Assembly: GCA_021811325.1 (NCBI GenBank)
Contig: JAJZPE010000013.1
Location: 1-34,250, forward strand
Length of the DNA: 34,250 nucleotides
Source: Bacillota bacterium
GTDB lineage: Bacteria; Bacillota; Sulfobacillia; JAJYWN01; JAJZPE01
Direction of reading: 5' to 3'
Below, piece after piece: positions 1-7,183 of the stretch. Position 1 is the first letter of the stretch. Every line of letters starts with the position of its first letter. Below the pieces are notes generated by a model. It saw only the letters and a list, made by a program, of their open reading frames with translations, was not told the DNA's origin and searched no databases. Both the position numbers and the translations under genes were made by a program.

Positions 1-437
1 CTTGCATGAACATCGATGCTCTCTCTTAACATGGATAAGGCTATCTGACTCCATGGGTCCCTGAAGTCTTGGAATAAGATTGCTGGGGACATCAACCCGG
101 ACAGGTTGAGATTAGCTTGGTATTTCAGGGCATTAAGGGCGTATTGGTGGATGTCAGATTGTGAAATGAAGCGACCACGCGTAAGCCCCGGTTGGTAATA
201 CGGGTAACCGGGGAGGTAACCATCTCTGCAAGAAGGTATCGTAGTGGCGTAGAATTGGGGATCAAAGAGGATCGCGATGTTGCCCCCGAACTCACCGCGA
301 AGAAGGTCAATGTAATCGTACATTTTGGAGGGCTCCTCATCCTTTGGGCTAAGAACGAGACCACCCAAGACCCCTTCGCGAAGTGCGGTTTGGATCTTGT
401 CTGACTTCCCGTAGCCGTGCTGGGCCAAGACCGTCAC
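1..437 (-). CDS. Unrecognised protein downstream of Ser/Thr kinase (3' end outside window)
   Basis: Reading the minus strand from 437 to the window edge gives 145 uninterrupted codons with no stop. The proposed start is GTG at 437-435, preceded by a G-rich Shine-Dalgarno run (GGGGGGA) about 7 bases upstream. The protein begins MTVLAQHGYGKSDKIQTAL, followed by GGLVLSPKDEEPSK, then IAILFDPQFYATT near residues 54-66 and SPAILFQDFRDPWSQIALS near 117-135. Alternating hydrophobic strands and helices (GLVLSP, IAILFDPQF, AILFQDF) suggest an alpha/beta, perhaps TIM-barrel, fold; that is inference. The GYGKS is not a full Walker A because the first Gly is absent at the right spacing. It lies 18 bases after the kinase stop codon, in the same frame and strand, so the two are very probably co-transcribed. 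I do not recognise the family. Codon use matches the kinase and is less GC-rich than the central genes. Confidence 0.72.
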   Translation of the reverse strand, partial: MTVLAQHGYGKSDKIQTALREGVLGGLVLSPKDEEPSKMYDYIDLLRGEFGGNIAILFDPQFYATTIPSCRDGYLPGYPYYQPGLTRGRFISQSDIHQYALNALKYQANLNLSGLMSPAILFQDFRDPWSQIALSMLRESIDVHA

Positions 438-455
438 GCCAGATTCCCCCCAACG

Positions 456-1361
456 TCAGACATTAACACTTGACAGCGCCTGGCAGAGCACGTCGCAGTT
501 GCGGTAGCGAAGGTGTGGCTTTTTCGCCAAGAGCCTCACAATGATCTGTTCTAATGCAGCGGGAATCTCAGGCCTATAATGCTTTGGAGATAGGGGATTG
601 GATCCAAGCATTGCCTGAGTTGCCTCCAAGGTCGTCATGCCCGGCCTCCAGAATGGGTGTTGTCTTGTAGCTGCTTCATACAGGACAATTCCCAGTTGGA
701 AAAGGTCCGACCTAAAATCAAGCAGACGTTTACGCACCAAGTCGGTTTGTTCAGGTGAAAAGTATCTTTGGGTGCCCGGTATGAACCCGTAGGATGTCAG
801 GGATTGGTCTGCTAAATCTAGGGCAAAGCCCATGTCTAGCAAAACAAAATCCCCCGTTCCATTGCGACGCATGATGTTGTTGGGCTTGATGTCGCGGTGA
901 ACCTTCTGCAGACTCCATAAGGCCGCTATGGCATTGGTGACGTCCTTCCCCAGGCGAACTAGCTCGCCTAAGGAGAGCGCACCGTCCTCGTGGATGATTC
1001 TCCCGAGATCCCGTCCATCAATCCACTCTTCGCTAAAGAGCACCAGACTCTGAGCACCGAGACTCGCCCTCGTTAGTCCAATTGGGCCCAGTTTGATCAG
1101 GCTCGGACAATCGCACTGACCTATTATGGCTACTTCACGCCTGGCTCGCTCCGCGACCTCGTCGAAAAAAGCCTCGCTGCCGTCATTTGGCCCTTGGTCC
1201 TTAGGCTCAGGACTTGCCAGCATGACCTTAATGGCACAACGGACACCCGAAGCGGTGCAAGGGAATACCAGTTTCTGTCCCCCTTTCTGCGGGTGACCGA
1301 CGGCGGTGACGCCTGGCACAAGGGTTCCAATGTCGGACTCTGTAACGATTGGTAGGGCCAT
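456..1361 (-). CDS. Soluble Hanks-type serine/threonine protein kinase
   Basis: This 301-residue protein is a single eukaryotic-like kinase domain. Visible motifs are a degenerate glycine loop near residues 22-33 (GHPQKGGQKLVF), the ATP-binding Lys45 in CAIKV, the helix-C Glu near 76 (RREVAII), the catalytic loop HRDIKPNNIM at 155-164 with Asp157, DMG (in place of DFG) at 176-178, the GTQRYFSPEQ activation segment, and FRSDLFQLGIVLYE. All catalytic residues appear present. There is no transmembrane segment, PASTA repeat or sensor domain, so it differs from the housekeeping PrkC/Stk1 type and should act in the cytoplasm. The ATG start has a GGGGG ribosome site about 8 bases upstream. It sits just before the unrecognised gene at 1-437, which may encode its substrate or effector partner. 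The role is unknown; such orphan kinase pairs often lie in accessory islands, which is only context. Confidence 0.9.
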   Translation of the reverse strand: MALPIVTESDIGTLVPGVTAVGHPQKGGQKLVFPCTASGVRCAIKVMLASPEPKDQGPNDGSEAFFDEVAERARREVAIIGQCDCPSLIKLGPIGLTRASLGAQSLVLFSEEWIDGRDLGRIIHEDGALSLGELVRLGKDVTNAIAALWSLQKVHRDIKPNNIMRRNGTGDFVLLDMGFALDLADQSLTSYGFIPGTQRYFSPEQTDLVRKRLLDFRSDLFQLGIVLYEAATRQHPFWRPGMTTLEATQAMLGSNPLSPKHYRPEIPAALEQIIVRLLAKKPHLRYRNCDVLCQALSSVNV

Positions 1362-1503
1362 GGCTCAAACCCCCATAAGAACCGGTGAGGAGTACTGCCT
1401 GCCGGTCATTGGCACTTAGCTAGTGATTCCACATCCTCGGGGCACACCCTTCTCTATCTCGGGTCATGGAGGCCATATTGACCACCCCCAGCAGCCTGGC
1501 GAA

Positions 1504-2439
1504 TTACTGCCTGTGGCGGAAGTGGTCTAGAGCCATATCTAACATCATCAACTCGCGATTGGCCCGCTCGCCAAAGTCCTCGCCCGTCGCGGCGAACCAG
1601 CGCAGTTCGAGGAGGGCGTGGACGATTCGCACCAGGTTCCAGGCCCGCGCGGAGTCGCTGTACAGGGCGCCCCAGTTCGATGGAAGGGCGTCGAAGTAAG
1701 CCCGCCTGACCTCGGCCGGTGGGTCGGTCGGGTCGCCCATCCGTTCGGCCACGTCGAGGAGGGCGACCAAGTCGACCAACCCCGGGCCGAGCGCGGCCGA
1801 GGACCAGTCGATGAGGGTCAGCCGGCCATCGTCGGACAGAAAGAGGTTGCCGTTGTGGCAGTCCCCGTGGATCAGGGTGACCGGCAAGTGGCGGACCTCC
1901 TGGACAAGCTTGGTCCACACGCCCCGCGTCAGCTCCTCGACTTCGCCCAAGAGGGGCAGGTCGATGCCCGCATGGATGCCCTCGCCGGCGCGCCGGCGGG
2001 TCTCCGCGAGGGCCACGGTGGCGAGGCCGGGGAGAAGGGCGTTCAGGTCTTCCACGGCGGACATGAATGGCCGCGCCCCCGCGTCCCGTAGCCAGCCGGC
2101 GGCGCGTGCGTGAAAGGACGCCAGGGCCCGGCCGGCGGTCAGATAATGGCCGGAGCCTCTGAAGTCGGCGAGGCGTGTCCCCGCGGCCTCGTCGATGACC
2201 AGCCATTCGCCGCTGCCGTCCTTCGCGAAGTCGGCCCGGGGGGCCGGGAACCCGGGGCGGTCGGCCGCGAAGCGATAGACGGCGTGCTCCCGGTCGCCGC
2301 CGGACCTGGCCAATTTGCAGTAAAGAGTGACCGCGCGGCCGTCGCGCTCCCCTTCGACCCGGATGATCCGGGATTCACTCCAGTCCCTCAGCTCCGTCGC
2401 CTTACTCACGCGGACCGACAGGTGCCTCAGGAAATCCAC
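1504..2439 (-). CDS. Aminoglycoside phosphotransferase (APH)-fold small-molecule kinase
   Basis: The protein has about 311 residues with the APH/choline-kinase signature: LIHGDCHNGNLFL (Brenner-type HGDxxxxN catalytic loop) and LTLIDWSSA (metal-binding Asp) in the C-terminal half. The N-lobe contains VTLYCKLA with a plausible ATP-binding Lys. The substrate cannot be told from sequence; related families phosphorylate aminoglycosides, choline, homoserine or protein serines. A GTG at 2457 would extend the frame by six codons, but the GTG at 2439 has a good Shine-Dalgarno (GAGGTGA) five bases upstream and is preferred. It is transcribed alone, with 142 bases separating it from the kinase gene downstream; its GC content matches the chromosome core rather than the kinase pair. 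No partner gene suggests a pathway. Confidence 0.85.
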   Translation of the reverse strand: MDFLRHLSVRVSKATELRDWSESRIIRVEGERDGRAVTLYCKLARSGGDREHAVYRFAADRPGFPAPRADFAKDGSGEWLVIDEAAGTRLADFRGSGHYLTAGRALASFHARAAGWLRDAGARPFMSAVEDLNALLPGLATVALAETRRRAGEGIHAGIDLPLLGEVEELTRGVWTKLVQEVRHLPVTLIHGDCHNGNLFLSDDGRLTLIDWSSAALGPGLVDLVALLDVAERMGDPTDPPAEVRRAYFDALPSNWGALYSDSARAWNLVRIVHALLELRWFAATGEDFGERANRELMMLDMALDHFRHRQ

Positions 2440-2498
2440 TCCGTCACCTCGTCTCACGCCTTCCGCTGCCGGGCGGCCGATGACTCACCTGGCCAGTT

Positions 2499-2894
2499 AT
2501 GACTGCCATTGACCGTCACCTGCTTCTGATGCGGGTTTCCGTCCGCGGACGGGACCTCCAGGACCACGGCCCAGCTTTTCCCTCGTTTGCGAATGTGCCC
2601 TCTCACGAGAAGGTGAAGGTGGGGCAGGACGTTGCCCTGATCTCGTCGCCAACGGTTGAACCCAATGCCCCCATGGGCATTATCCCGTCCGTCCTGACCG
2701 TCGGCAATGTTGCGCGCTACTGGGCCGGTGACATGGTGGCGGCAATTGCAGCAGCCCACGGTTCGAGCGGCGGGGCGCTGGCGGGGGCGGACGGAAGAGT
2801 CGTCGGCATACTGGTCGCCGAAACGGGGGAAGGAACAGGACTGTTCGCGGCCGTCCCGGTAAGTGTGCTGGCTGCCTTCCTCGCCAGCCGCTAG
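2499..2894 (+). pseudogene. Trypsin-like (S1C/HtrA-type) serine protease fragment
   Basis: This 131-codon frame ends in a segment resembling the C-terminal half of a trypsin-fold protease: HEKVKVGQDVALISSP, then AHGSSGGALAGADGRVVG, which carries the nucleophile-Ser motif GxSGGxL, then a strand and helix (LFAAVPVSVLAAFLA). The catalytic His and Asp that should lie upstream are not visible in this frame or in the roughly 60 bases separating it from the divergent APH gene. The N-terminal 40 codons look like non-coding translation and there is no convincing ribosome site before the ATG at 2499. I read this as a 5'-truncated relic. A functional short protein of unknown role cannot be excluded. Confidence 0.5.
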
Positions 2895-2957
2895 GCCCGG
2901 CGAGGCCCCCTTCCGGAACTGAAGGTTCTCACAGCCCGAGTGGGTTTCCTCCCCGAC

Positions 2958-2987
2958 TTGACCGGGCTGCCCGACCCGGTGTACTCT
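2958..2987 (+). promoter_or_regulatory. Putative sigma-A promoter before a 23-codon ORF
   Basis: TTGACC at 2958-2963 and TACTCT at 2982-2987 are separated by 18 bases. The -35 is close to consensus and the -10 is moderate. It would start a transcript near 2994, about 37 bases before the strong ribosome site of the small ORF at 3031. Confidence 0.45.
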
Positions 2988-3030
2988 ATCCCCAGAAGCC
3001 CCCAACTCGTAACCAGGAGGAGGTGTCCGC

Positions 3031-3102
3031 ATGGTCAGCACCAAGTCCAGCGACAACATGCGTCTCACCCCGCCCGAGCCTGGTTGGGGCCCATTGGCCT
3101 GA
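3031..3102 (+). CDS. Possible small protein of 23 residues, unknown
   Basis: An ATG at 3031 is preceded by an excellent Shine-Dalgarno (AGGAGGAGGTG, about five bases upstream) and opens 23 codons (starting MVSTKSSDNMRLTPPEPGWG) before TGA. A promoter-like pair lies at 2958-2987 and a GC-rich hairpin followed by a short T-rich stretch lies at 3148-3175, so a complete tiny transcription unit can be drawn. The peptide is hydrophilic, with no membrane segment or signal peptide. It could instead be a leader peptide for the HTH-like gene at 3257, or the relic 5' end of a lost gene. The evidence is position and translation signals only; no family is recognised. Confidence 0.4.
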   Translation: MVSTKSSDNMRLTPPEPGWGPLA

Positions 3103-3147
3103 TGGCATAGACCGCCAGGCTGAGGTCCCATCATCCATGCCAGGCCG

Positions 3148-3175
3148 GACCGCGGGGTGGACCCGCGGTCTTCGT
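3148..3175 (+). terminator. GC-rich hairpin, possible terminator or attenuator
   Basis: GACCGCGGG at 3148-3156 pairs with CCCGCGGTC at 3162-3170 (9 bp, loop of 5), followed by TTCGTGT. The T-run is weak, so it could be an attenuator upstream of the gene at 3257 rather than a full terminator. Confidence 0.4.
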
Positions 3176-3256
3176 GTCTCCGGGCGCCGAACGCCCAGCG
3201 CCGAGCGCTCAGCGCCGGACACGCCCATCACCTGCTCCCGACGGAGGAGGCCTGGC

Positions 3257-3556
3257 ATGACCAGACGCTATCAGAACGCGGCCGACGTGCTGCCCCCGCG
3301 GCTCCTGGCGGCGGTCCAGCGACACGCGGCCGGGACCCAGCTCTACGTGCCCATGGCGGAACGCCTCGGGTGGGGCGAGCGGAGCGGGGCCAGGCACGCC
3401 CTGACTCTGCGTAACGACCGCATCCGTCAACGCCACCATGACGGCGCTTCCACCGAGGTCCTCATGGCCGAGTTCCACCTGAGCCACGATTCCATCCGCA
3501 AGATCCTGGCCCGGGGGGCCGCCGGAAAGAATGCTTCGACCAGTTCTCGGGGCTGA
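3257..3556 (+). CDS. CD3324/Mor-like small helix-turn-helix protein
   Basis: The 99-residue protein begins MTRRYQNAADVLPPRLLAAV, followed by QLYVPMAERLGWGERSGAR and a C-terminal helix-turn-helix (about residues 62-84, STEVLMAEFHLSHDSIRKIL). This order - a 'DVLPxxLL..VQ' opening, a 'YVP...WGE' middle and a terminal HTH - matches the small clostridial CD3324-type family, related to the Mor transcription activator of phage Mu. The frame is open further upstream to 3023, but the ATG at 3257 has an optimal ribosome site (GGAGGAGG, about six bases upstream) and starts exactly where the family does. It is probably a DNA-binding regulator; its target is unknown. The last ten residues are low complexity. 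Confidence 0.72.
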   Translation: MTRRYQNAADVLPPRLLAAVQRHAAGTQLYVPMAERLGWGERSGARHALTLRNDRIRQRHHDGASTEVLMAEFHLSHDSIRKILARGAAGKNASTSSRG

Positions 3557-3581
3557 CGCGGCCGCCGAACCGTGATAGACT
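3553..3581 (+). promoter_or_regulatory. Weak promoter-like pair before hairpin-rich region
   Basis: CTGACG at 3553-3558 and TAGACT at 3576-3581 with 17-base spacing. It overlaps the stop codon of the HTH gene and would start transcription just before the hairpin series at 3588-3727. Confidence 0.35.
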
Positions 3582-3583
3582 AA

Positions 3584-3727
3584 GGGTGCGGTTGGCCAAC
3601 CCGCAAAAATCCGTCAAAGGAAAGGGGGTGACGTTGCGTGGTCGACTCCACGCCCGTCATCCCCGGAGGGCGCTGAGCCCTCGGGGATGGCATGGCAGAA
3701 GGGGCAGGCGATGCGCCTGCCCCTTTC
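3584..3727 (+). ncRNA. Candidate structured RNA: four consecutive hairpins ending in a terminator
   Basis: Four hairpins follow one another: GCGG/CCGC with inner TT/AA pairs at 3588-3604; GCGTGG/CCACGC at 3636-3653 (loop TCGACT); a 13-bp stem with one bulged G at 3658-3689 (CATCCCC..GAGGGC / GCCCTC..GGGGATG); and a perfect 10-bp stem GGGGCAGGCG/CGCCTGCCCC at 3701-3723 followed by TTT, which looks like a terminator. A ribosome-site-like GGAAAGGGGGTGA at 3619-3631 lies before a TTG, so an Arg-rich leader peptide is an alternative. No known RNA family was recognised. It sits upstream of the YdeI pseudogene and could be its old leader. Confidence 0.4.
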
Positions 3728-3790
3728 GAATTCACCTATTCTGCGGGAATGATTATCTTATCCGACCTGAGACGAGGTGGGGATGGACCT

Positions 3791-4140
3791 ATGGCGGAAC
3801 AAGAATTCCAGGCCAAGCTCGAACGCCAGGGCGCCGCGGGCACCTGGACCATGCTGGTGGTCCCGTTCGACGTGTCGAAGGTCTTCGGCACCAAGGCCCG
3901 TCTGGCGGTGAAGGGCACCATCTGGAGCCCGACACCGAGGCCCGGACGGTGCAGGTCCCCGAGGGCCTCTCGGCGGCGCTGGACCGGAACTTCAAGGCCA
4001 AGGCGGTCTTTGAGCAGTTCGCCTACTCCCACCAGAAAGCCTACGTCGACTGGATCGAGGATTCGAAGAAAGAAGAGACGAGGGCCAGGCGCATTGACAA
4101 AGCGATAGAACTGTTGGCCGAAGGCAAGCGCCTGAAGTAG
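3791..4140 (+). pseudogene. YdeI/OmpD-associated family (DUF1905) pseudogene
   Basis: The 5' part, from ATG 3791, reads as a DUF1905 start (MAEQEFQAKLERQGAAGTW, then VVPFDVSKVFGTKARLAVKG). Near 3915-3925 the sense frame changes: the second part reads EPDTEARTVQVPEGLSAALD and continues through AVFEQFAYSHQKAYVDWIED to AIELLAEGKRLK, the C-terminal YdeI/OmpD-associated module (PF13376-like). Intact relatives have several tens of residues between these blocks (the rest of the DUF1905 barrel), so an internal deletion removed the middle and left the halves out of frame. The product cannot be made in full. The intact relatives' function is poorly known. Confidence 0.75.
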
Positions 4141-4155
4141 CGGGGGGGGCGGGGG

Positions 4156-5418
4156 TTACCCACTCAGGCCCAGGGCCCCGACCAGCTCGCGCAGGAAGAG
4201 ATCGGCGTCTGTGACCAGCCCGAGGGCCTGGAAGGTGCCGCGGTCGGCCAGCTTGGTGACGGCGGCCGGGTTGATGTCGACGACGACCGTCTTGACCGAG
4301 GCCGGGAGCATGTTTCCGGTGGCGATGGAGTGGAGCATGGTCGCAATCATCAGGGCCATCTCCACGCCATGCAGCGCCGACCGCATCCGCCGCTGGGCCT
4401 CGCCCATGTCCGTGATGACGTCCGGGAGCGGGCCGTCGTCGCGCACCGAGCCGGCCAGGACGACCTCGACGCCGTGCTTGATGCACTCGTACATGAGCCC
4501 CTCGCGGAGGAGGCCACTGTCGACCGCGGCCCGCAGCGAACCCACCCGGCGGATGGCGTTGATGGCCGCCATGTGGTGGACATGCCCGCCCTCGACCGGC
4601 CGGCCGTTGTCAAGGGCCACGCCCAGGGACGTGCCGAAGAGGACCGACTCCACGTCATGCGTGGCGATGGCGTTGCCGCCGAAGAGGACCTGCACGTAGC
4701 CGGCCCGGACCAGGCGGGCGAGGTGCGGCGCGGCCCCGGTGTGGATGATGGCCGGCCCGGCGACGACCAGGACCTTGCCGCCGTGGGCCCGTGTCTCGCG
4801 CATCTCCCGGGCAATTTCGGCGATCACGTGACGCTTGGGCTTCTCCGAGGAAACCCCGCTGGCCATAAAGGCGAAGACCTCGCGCTCGCGGCTGCGCTCG
4901 AGGGGGACGACCCGGATGCCGTCGTGACCGACGACGACCGGGTCGCCCCGCCTGACCTCGGCCATCGGCACCATGCGGGCCTGGCCGCGCTCCCGGTCGA
5001 CCAGGATGACCAGGTCCATCTCCGTGCCTCCGACGTCGAGCCAGCGCCCGCCCAGGCGGACCTGGGTCGGGAGGTTGGTGGTCGAGTAGAAGTGGTCCGG
5101 CAGGCCGCCGTCGGACGGGGCCGGCTCGGTGGCCACGTCGTGGTCGGAGACGACCACCGCGCCGTGTCCCTGCAGGGCCGCGACGATGGCGTGGAGCTGC
5201 TGCTCGCTGCCGGCGGAGATCCTCAGGCGGGCGAACGAAGTCTCGTCCTTGCGCCGCCCGACGCGGATCTCCTCGAGGTCGAACGACCCGCCGAGGTCCA
5301 TAACGGTGTCGAAGACCCTCGGCAACACCCAGGAGTCGATGATGTGCCCTTCAAGGGTTATCTCTTCACTGAAGCCGTTGCTGGCCAAGGCCCATCCCAC
5401 CCGCGAATTTTCGACCAT
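4156..5418 (-). CDS. TIGR00300 / LOR-SDH domain protein (ArgZ/AgrE C-terminal-like; possible ornithine cyclodeaminase)
   Basis: The protein has 420 residues. The N-terminal part (about residues 18-110, EEITLEGHIIDSWVLPRVFD onward) is the small LOR/SDH N-terminal domain. The C-terminal part has a nucleotide-binding-like fold with VLVVAGPAIIHTG, VLFGGNAIATHDVE, GHVHHMAAINAIRRVGS and VVVDINPAAVTKLADRG. This is the TIGR00300 family, homologous to the C-terminal half of the cyanobacterial arginine-degrading enzyme ArgZ/AgrE; archaeal members have been linked to ornithine-to-proline conversion. Assignment of that activity here is inference. The upstream ribosome site is poor, so the first dozen residues are uncertain. 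It is divergent from sdaAB, 132 bases away, hinting at shared amino-acid catabolism. Confidence 0.82.
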   Translation of the reverse strand: MVENSRVGWALASNGFSEEITLEGHIIDSWVLPRVFDTVMDLGGSFDLEEIRVGRRKDETSFARLRISAGSEQQLHAIVAALQGHGAVVVSDHDVATEPAPSDGGLPDHFYSTTNLPTQVRLGGRWLDVGGTEMDLVILVDRERGQARMVPMAEVRRGDPVVVGHDGIRVVPLERSREREVFAFMASGVSSEKPKRHVIAEIAREMRETRAHGGKVLVVAGPAIIHTGAAPHLARLVRAGYVQVLFGGNAIATHDVESVLFGTSLGVALDNGRPVEGGHVHHMAAINAIRRVGSLRAAVDSGLLREGLMYECIKHGVEVVLAGSVRDDGPLPDVITDMGEAQRRMRSALHGVEMALMIATMLHSIATGNMLPASVKTVVVDINPAAVTKLADRGTFQALGLVTDADLFLRELVGALGLSG

Positions 5419-5550
5419 CGTATCACGGGCGGGAAAAGCCTGTCAACAAACATCTCGCGCGCCGAGGCGTTCACGCGGTACAAGCCCCGGGCAGGCTATC
5501 GTAGGGAAAAAGGAAACGGCGAAGCAAGAGATTGACCGGGAGGTGCAGGC

Positions 5551-6225
5551 ATGGCCGGCGTCTTCGACATCATCGGCCCGGTGATGACCGGGCCGTCTTC
5601 ATCGCACACAGCCGGGGCGGTTCGGCTTGGGCTCGCCGGGCGGGCCATCATCGGCGGCACGCCCGCCCGGGCCCGGTTGGGCCTCCACGGCTCGTTCGCC
5701 CAGACCTACCGCGGTCATGGCACCGACCTGGCCCTCGTCGCCGGCCTCCTGGGGATGAAGCCGGACGACGAGCGCATCCCGTCGGCCCTGCGGCTGGCGG
5801 CGGAAGAGGGCCTGGCCGTCACGTTCGAACTGGTCGACCTCGGCGCCGACGTCCACCCGAACACCGCCCGCGTGGTCCTGGCGGCGAAGGACGGCCGGGA
5901 GACGACGGTCACCGGCTCATCCGTGGGCGGGGGGCGCATCGTCATCACCCGCATCAACCAGTTCGTCGTGGACTTCTCCGGCGAGTACCACGCGGTCATC
6001 CTCTCGTACATCGACCGGCCCGGGGTGGTCGCCGCCGCCAGCTCCCTCCTCGCCGCCGACCGGGTGAACATCGCCGCCATGCGCGTCTCCCGCGAGGCGC
6101 GGCATTCCCGGGCGCTGATGATCATCGAGCTGGACCAGCCCGTCACGGCTGAGGCCATGGCCCTCATCGCCGGCATCCCCGGCGTGGACACGGCCCTCTC
6201 CGTCCCGCCGATCGCCCTGAGCTGA
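5551..6225 (+). CDS. sdaAB: L-serine dehydratase, iron-sulfur-dependent, beta subunit
   Basis: The 224-residue protein begins MAGVFDIIGPVMTGPSSSHT, the conserved start of SdaAB, in which the serine-rich SSSHTAG segment belongs to the substrate region. The C-terminal third is an ACT domain (about residues 150-220, from YIDRPGVVAAASSLL onward) expected to bind an amino-acid effector. With SdaAA it forms the [4Fe-4S] enzyme that deaminates L-serine to pyruvate and ammonia in the cytoplasm. The start ATG has GGGAGGTG about seven bases upstream. sdaAA follows 58 bases downstream on the same strand, almost certainly in one operon that ends at the hairpin at 7184-7211. Length is normal for the family. 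Confidence 0.95.
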   Translation: MAGVFDIIGPVMTGPSSSHTAGAVRLGLAGRAIIGGTPARARLGLHGSFAQTYRGHGTDLALVAGLLGMKPDDERIPSALRLAAEEGLAVTFELVDLGADVHPNTARVVLAAKDGRETTVTGSSVGGGRIVITRINQFVVDFSGEYHAVILSYIDRPGVVAAASSLLAADRVNIAAMRVSREARHSRALMIIELDQPVTAEAMALIAGIPGVDTALSVPPIALS

Positions 6226-6283
6226 CTGATAAACCCTTGCGGGCCCAGAGACCCATTGAGCATGTGGACAGGAGGAGACCTCC

Positions 6284-7150
6284 ATGCCCTTCAGGACCTT
6301 GGCCGAACTGGCGGCCGTCGCCGCCGAGCGCGGCCTGACCATCGGGGCCGTCGTCCGCGAGACCGAGGCCAGAGAGACCGAGACCTCCGAGGCTGAGTTG
6401 AACGCCAGGATGGCCCGGAACCTCGAAGTCATGCGCGAAGCGGCGGCCCGCGGCCAGGCCGGGATCAAGTCCCGCAGCGGTCTCACCGGCGGCGACGCCA
6501 GGAAGATGGTCGAGGCGGGCGCCACCCGCCTCGTCGCCGGAGAACAGCTTGGCACGGCCATCGTGCGGGCCATCGCCGTCAGCGAGGTCAACGCGGCCAT
6601 GGGCCGCATCGTCGCCGCCCCGACGGCCGGCTCGGCGGGGGTCCTGCCCGGCGTCCTCCTGACCGTGGCCGAGCGGGTGGGGGCCGGCGATGAGCAGTTG
6701 GTCGAGGCCCTCTTCACCGCCGCCGGTGTCGGCCAGGTCATTGCGGCCAAAGCCACCCTGTCCGGGGCTGAGGGTGGGTGCCAGGCCGAGTGCGGCTCGG
6801 CGGCCGCCATGGCCGCGGCTGCGGCGGTGCAACTGGCGGGCGGCTCGCCGGCTCAATGCGTGGACGCGGCGGCCATCGCCCTCAAGGGCTCCCTCGGGCT
6901 GGTCTGCGACCCGGTGGCCGGGCTGGTCGAGGTGCCCTGCGTCAAGCGCAACGGGCTGTCCGCGGCGACCGCGCTGGCCGCGGCGGACATGGCCCTGGCC
7001 GGCGTTAGGAGCGTCATCCCGGCCGACGAGGTCATTGTGGCCATGGGCGAGGTGGGCCGGGCCCTCCCGGCGGCCCTGCGGGAGACATCTCAGGGCGGCC
7101 TGGCAGCCACCCCGACCGGGAAGCGGCTTGCGGCCGAGTTCCTCAGATAG
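6284..7150 (+). CDS. sdaAA: L-serine dehydratase, iron-sulfur-dependent, alpha subunit
   Basis: The 288-residue catalytic subunit contains the conserved Ser/Gly-rich segment KSRSGLTGGDARKM (about residues 63-76), AAPTAGSAGVLPG, and the cysteines expected to hold the [4Fe-4S] cluster in GGCQAECGSAAAM, LVCDPVAGLVEVPC. It completes the L-serine to pyruvate enzyme with SdaAB encoded just upstream. The ATG has AGGAGGAGACC a few bases before it. It ends 33 bases before a strong terminator-like hairpin. No truncation or missing motif is seen. Confidence 0.95.
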   Translation: MPFRTLAELAAVAAERGLTIGAVVRETEARETETSEAELNARMARNLEVMREAAARGQAGIKSRSGLTGGDARKMVEAGATRLVAGEQLGTAIVRAIAVSEVNAAMGRIVAAPTAGSAGVLPGVLLTVAERVGAGDEQLVEALFTAAGVGQVIAAKATLSGAEGGCQAECGSAAAMAAAAAVQLAGGSPAQCVDAAAIALKGSLGLVCDPVAGLVEVPCVKRNGLSAATALAAADMALAGVRSVIPADEVIVAMGEVGRALPAALRETSQGGLAATPTGKRLAAEFLR

Positions 7151-7183
7151 AGACCTTCGGGGCGTGGCTTGTGGAACACGACG

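Noticed and set aside
192-404. Plus-strand 70-codon frame and minus-strand 79-codon frame (125-364)
   Set aside because: Both overlap the better minus-strand reading 437-1, which is open throughout and has a start signal; neither alternative resembles a protein.
435-458. Read-through fusion of the kinase and the downstream gene
   Set aside because: They share a frame with a single TGA and six codons between, but the downstream gene has its own GTG and G-rich ribosome site, so separate translation is simpler.
3586-4140. 184-codon frame read as one gene
   Set aside because: Its first part crosses the hairpin region with Arg-rich noise; only the last 75 codons match a family, the C-terminal YdeI module in the pseudogene.
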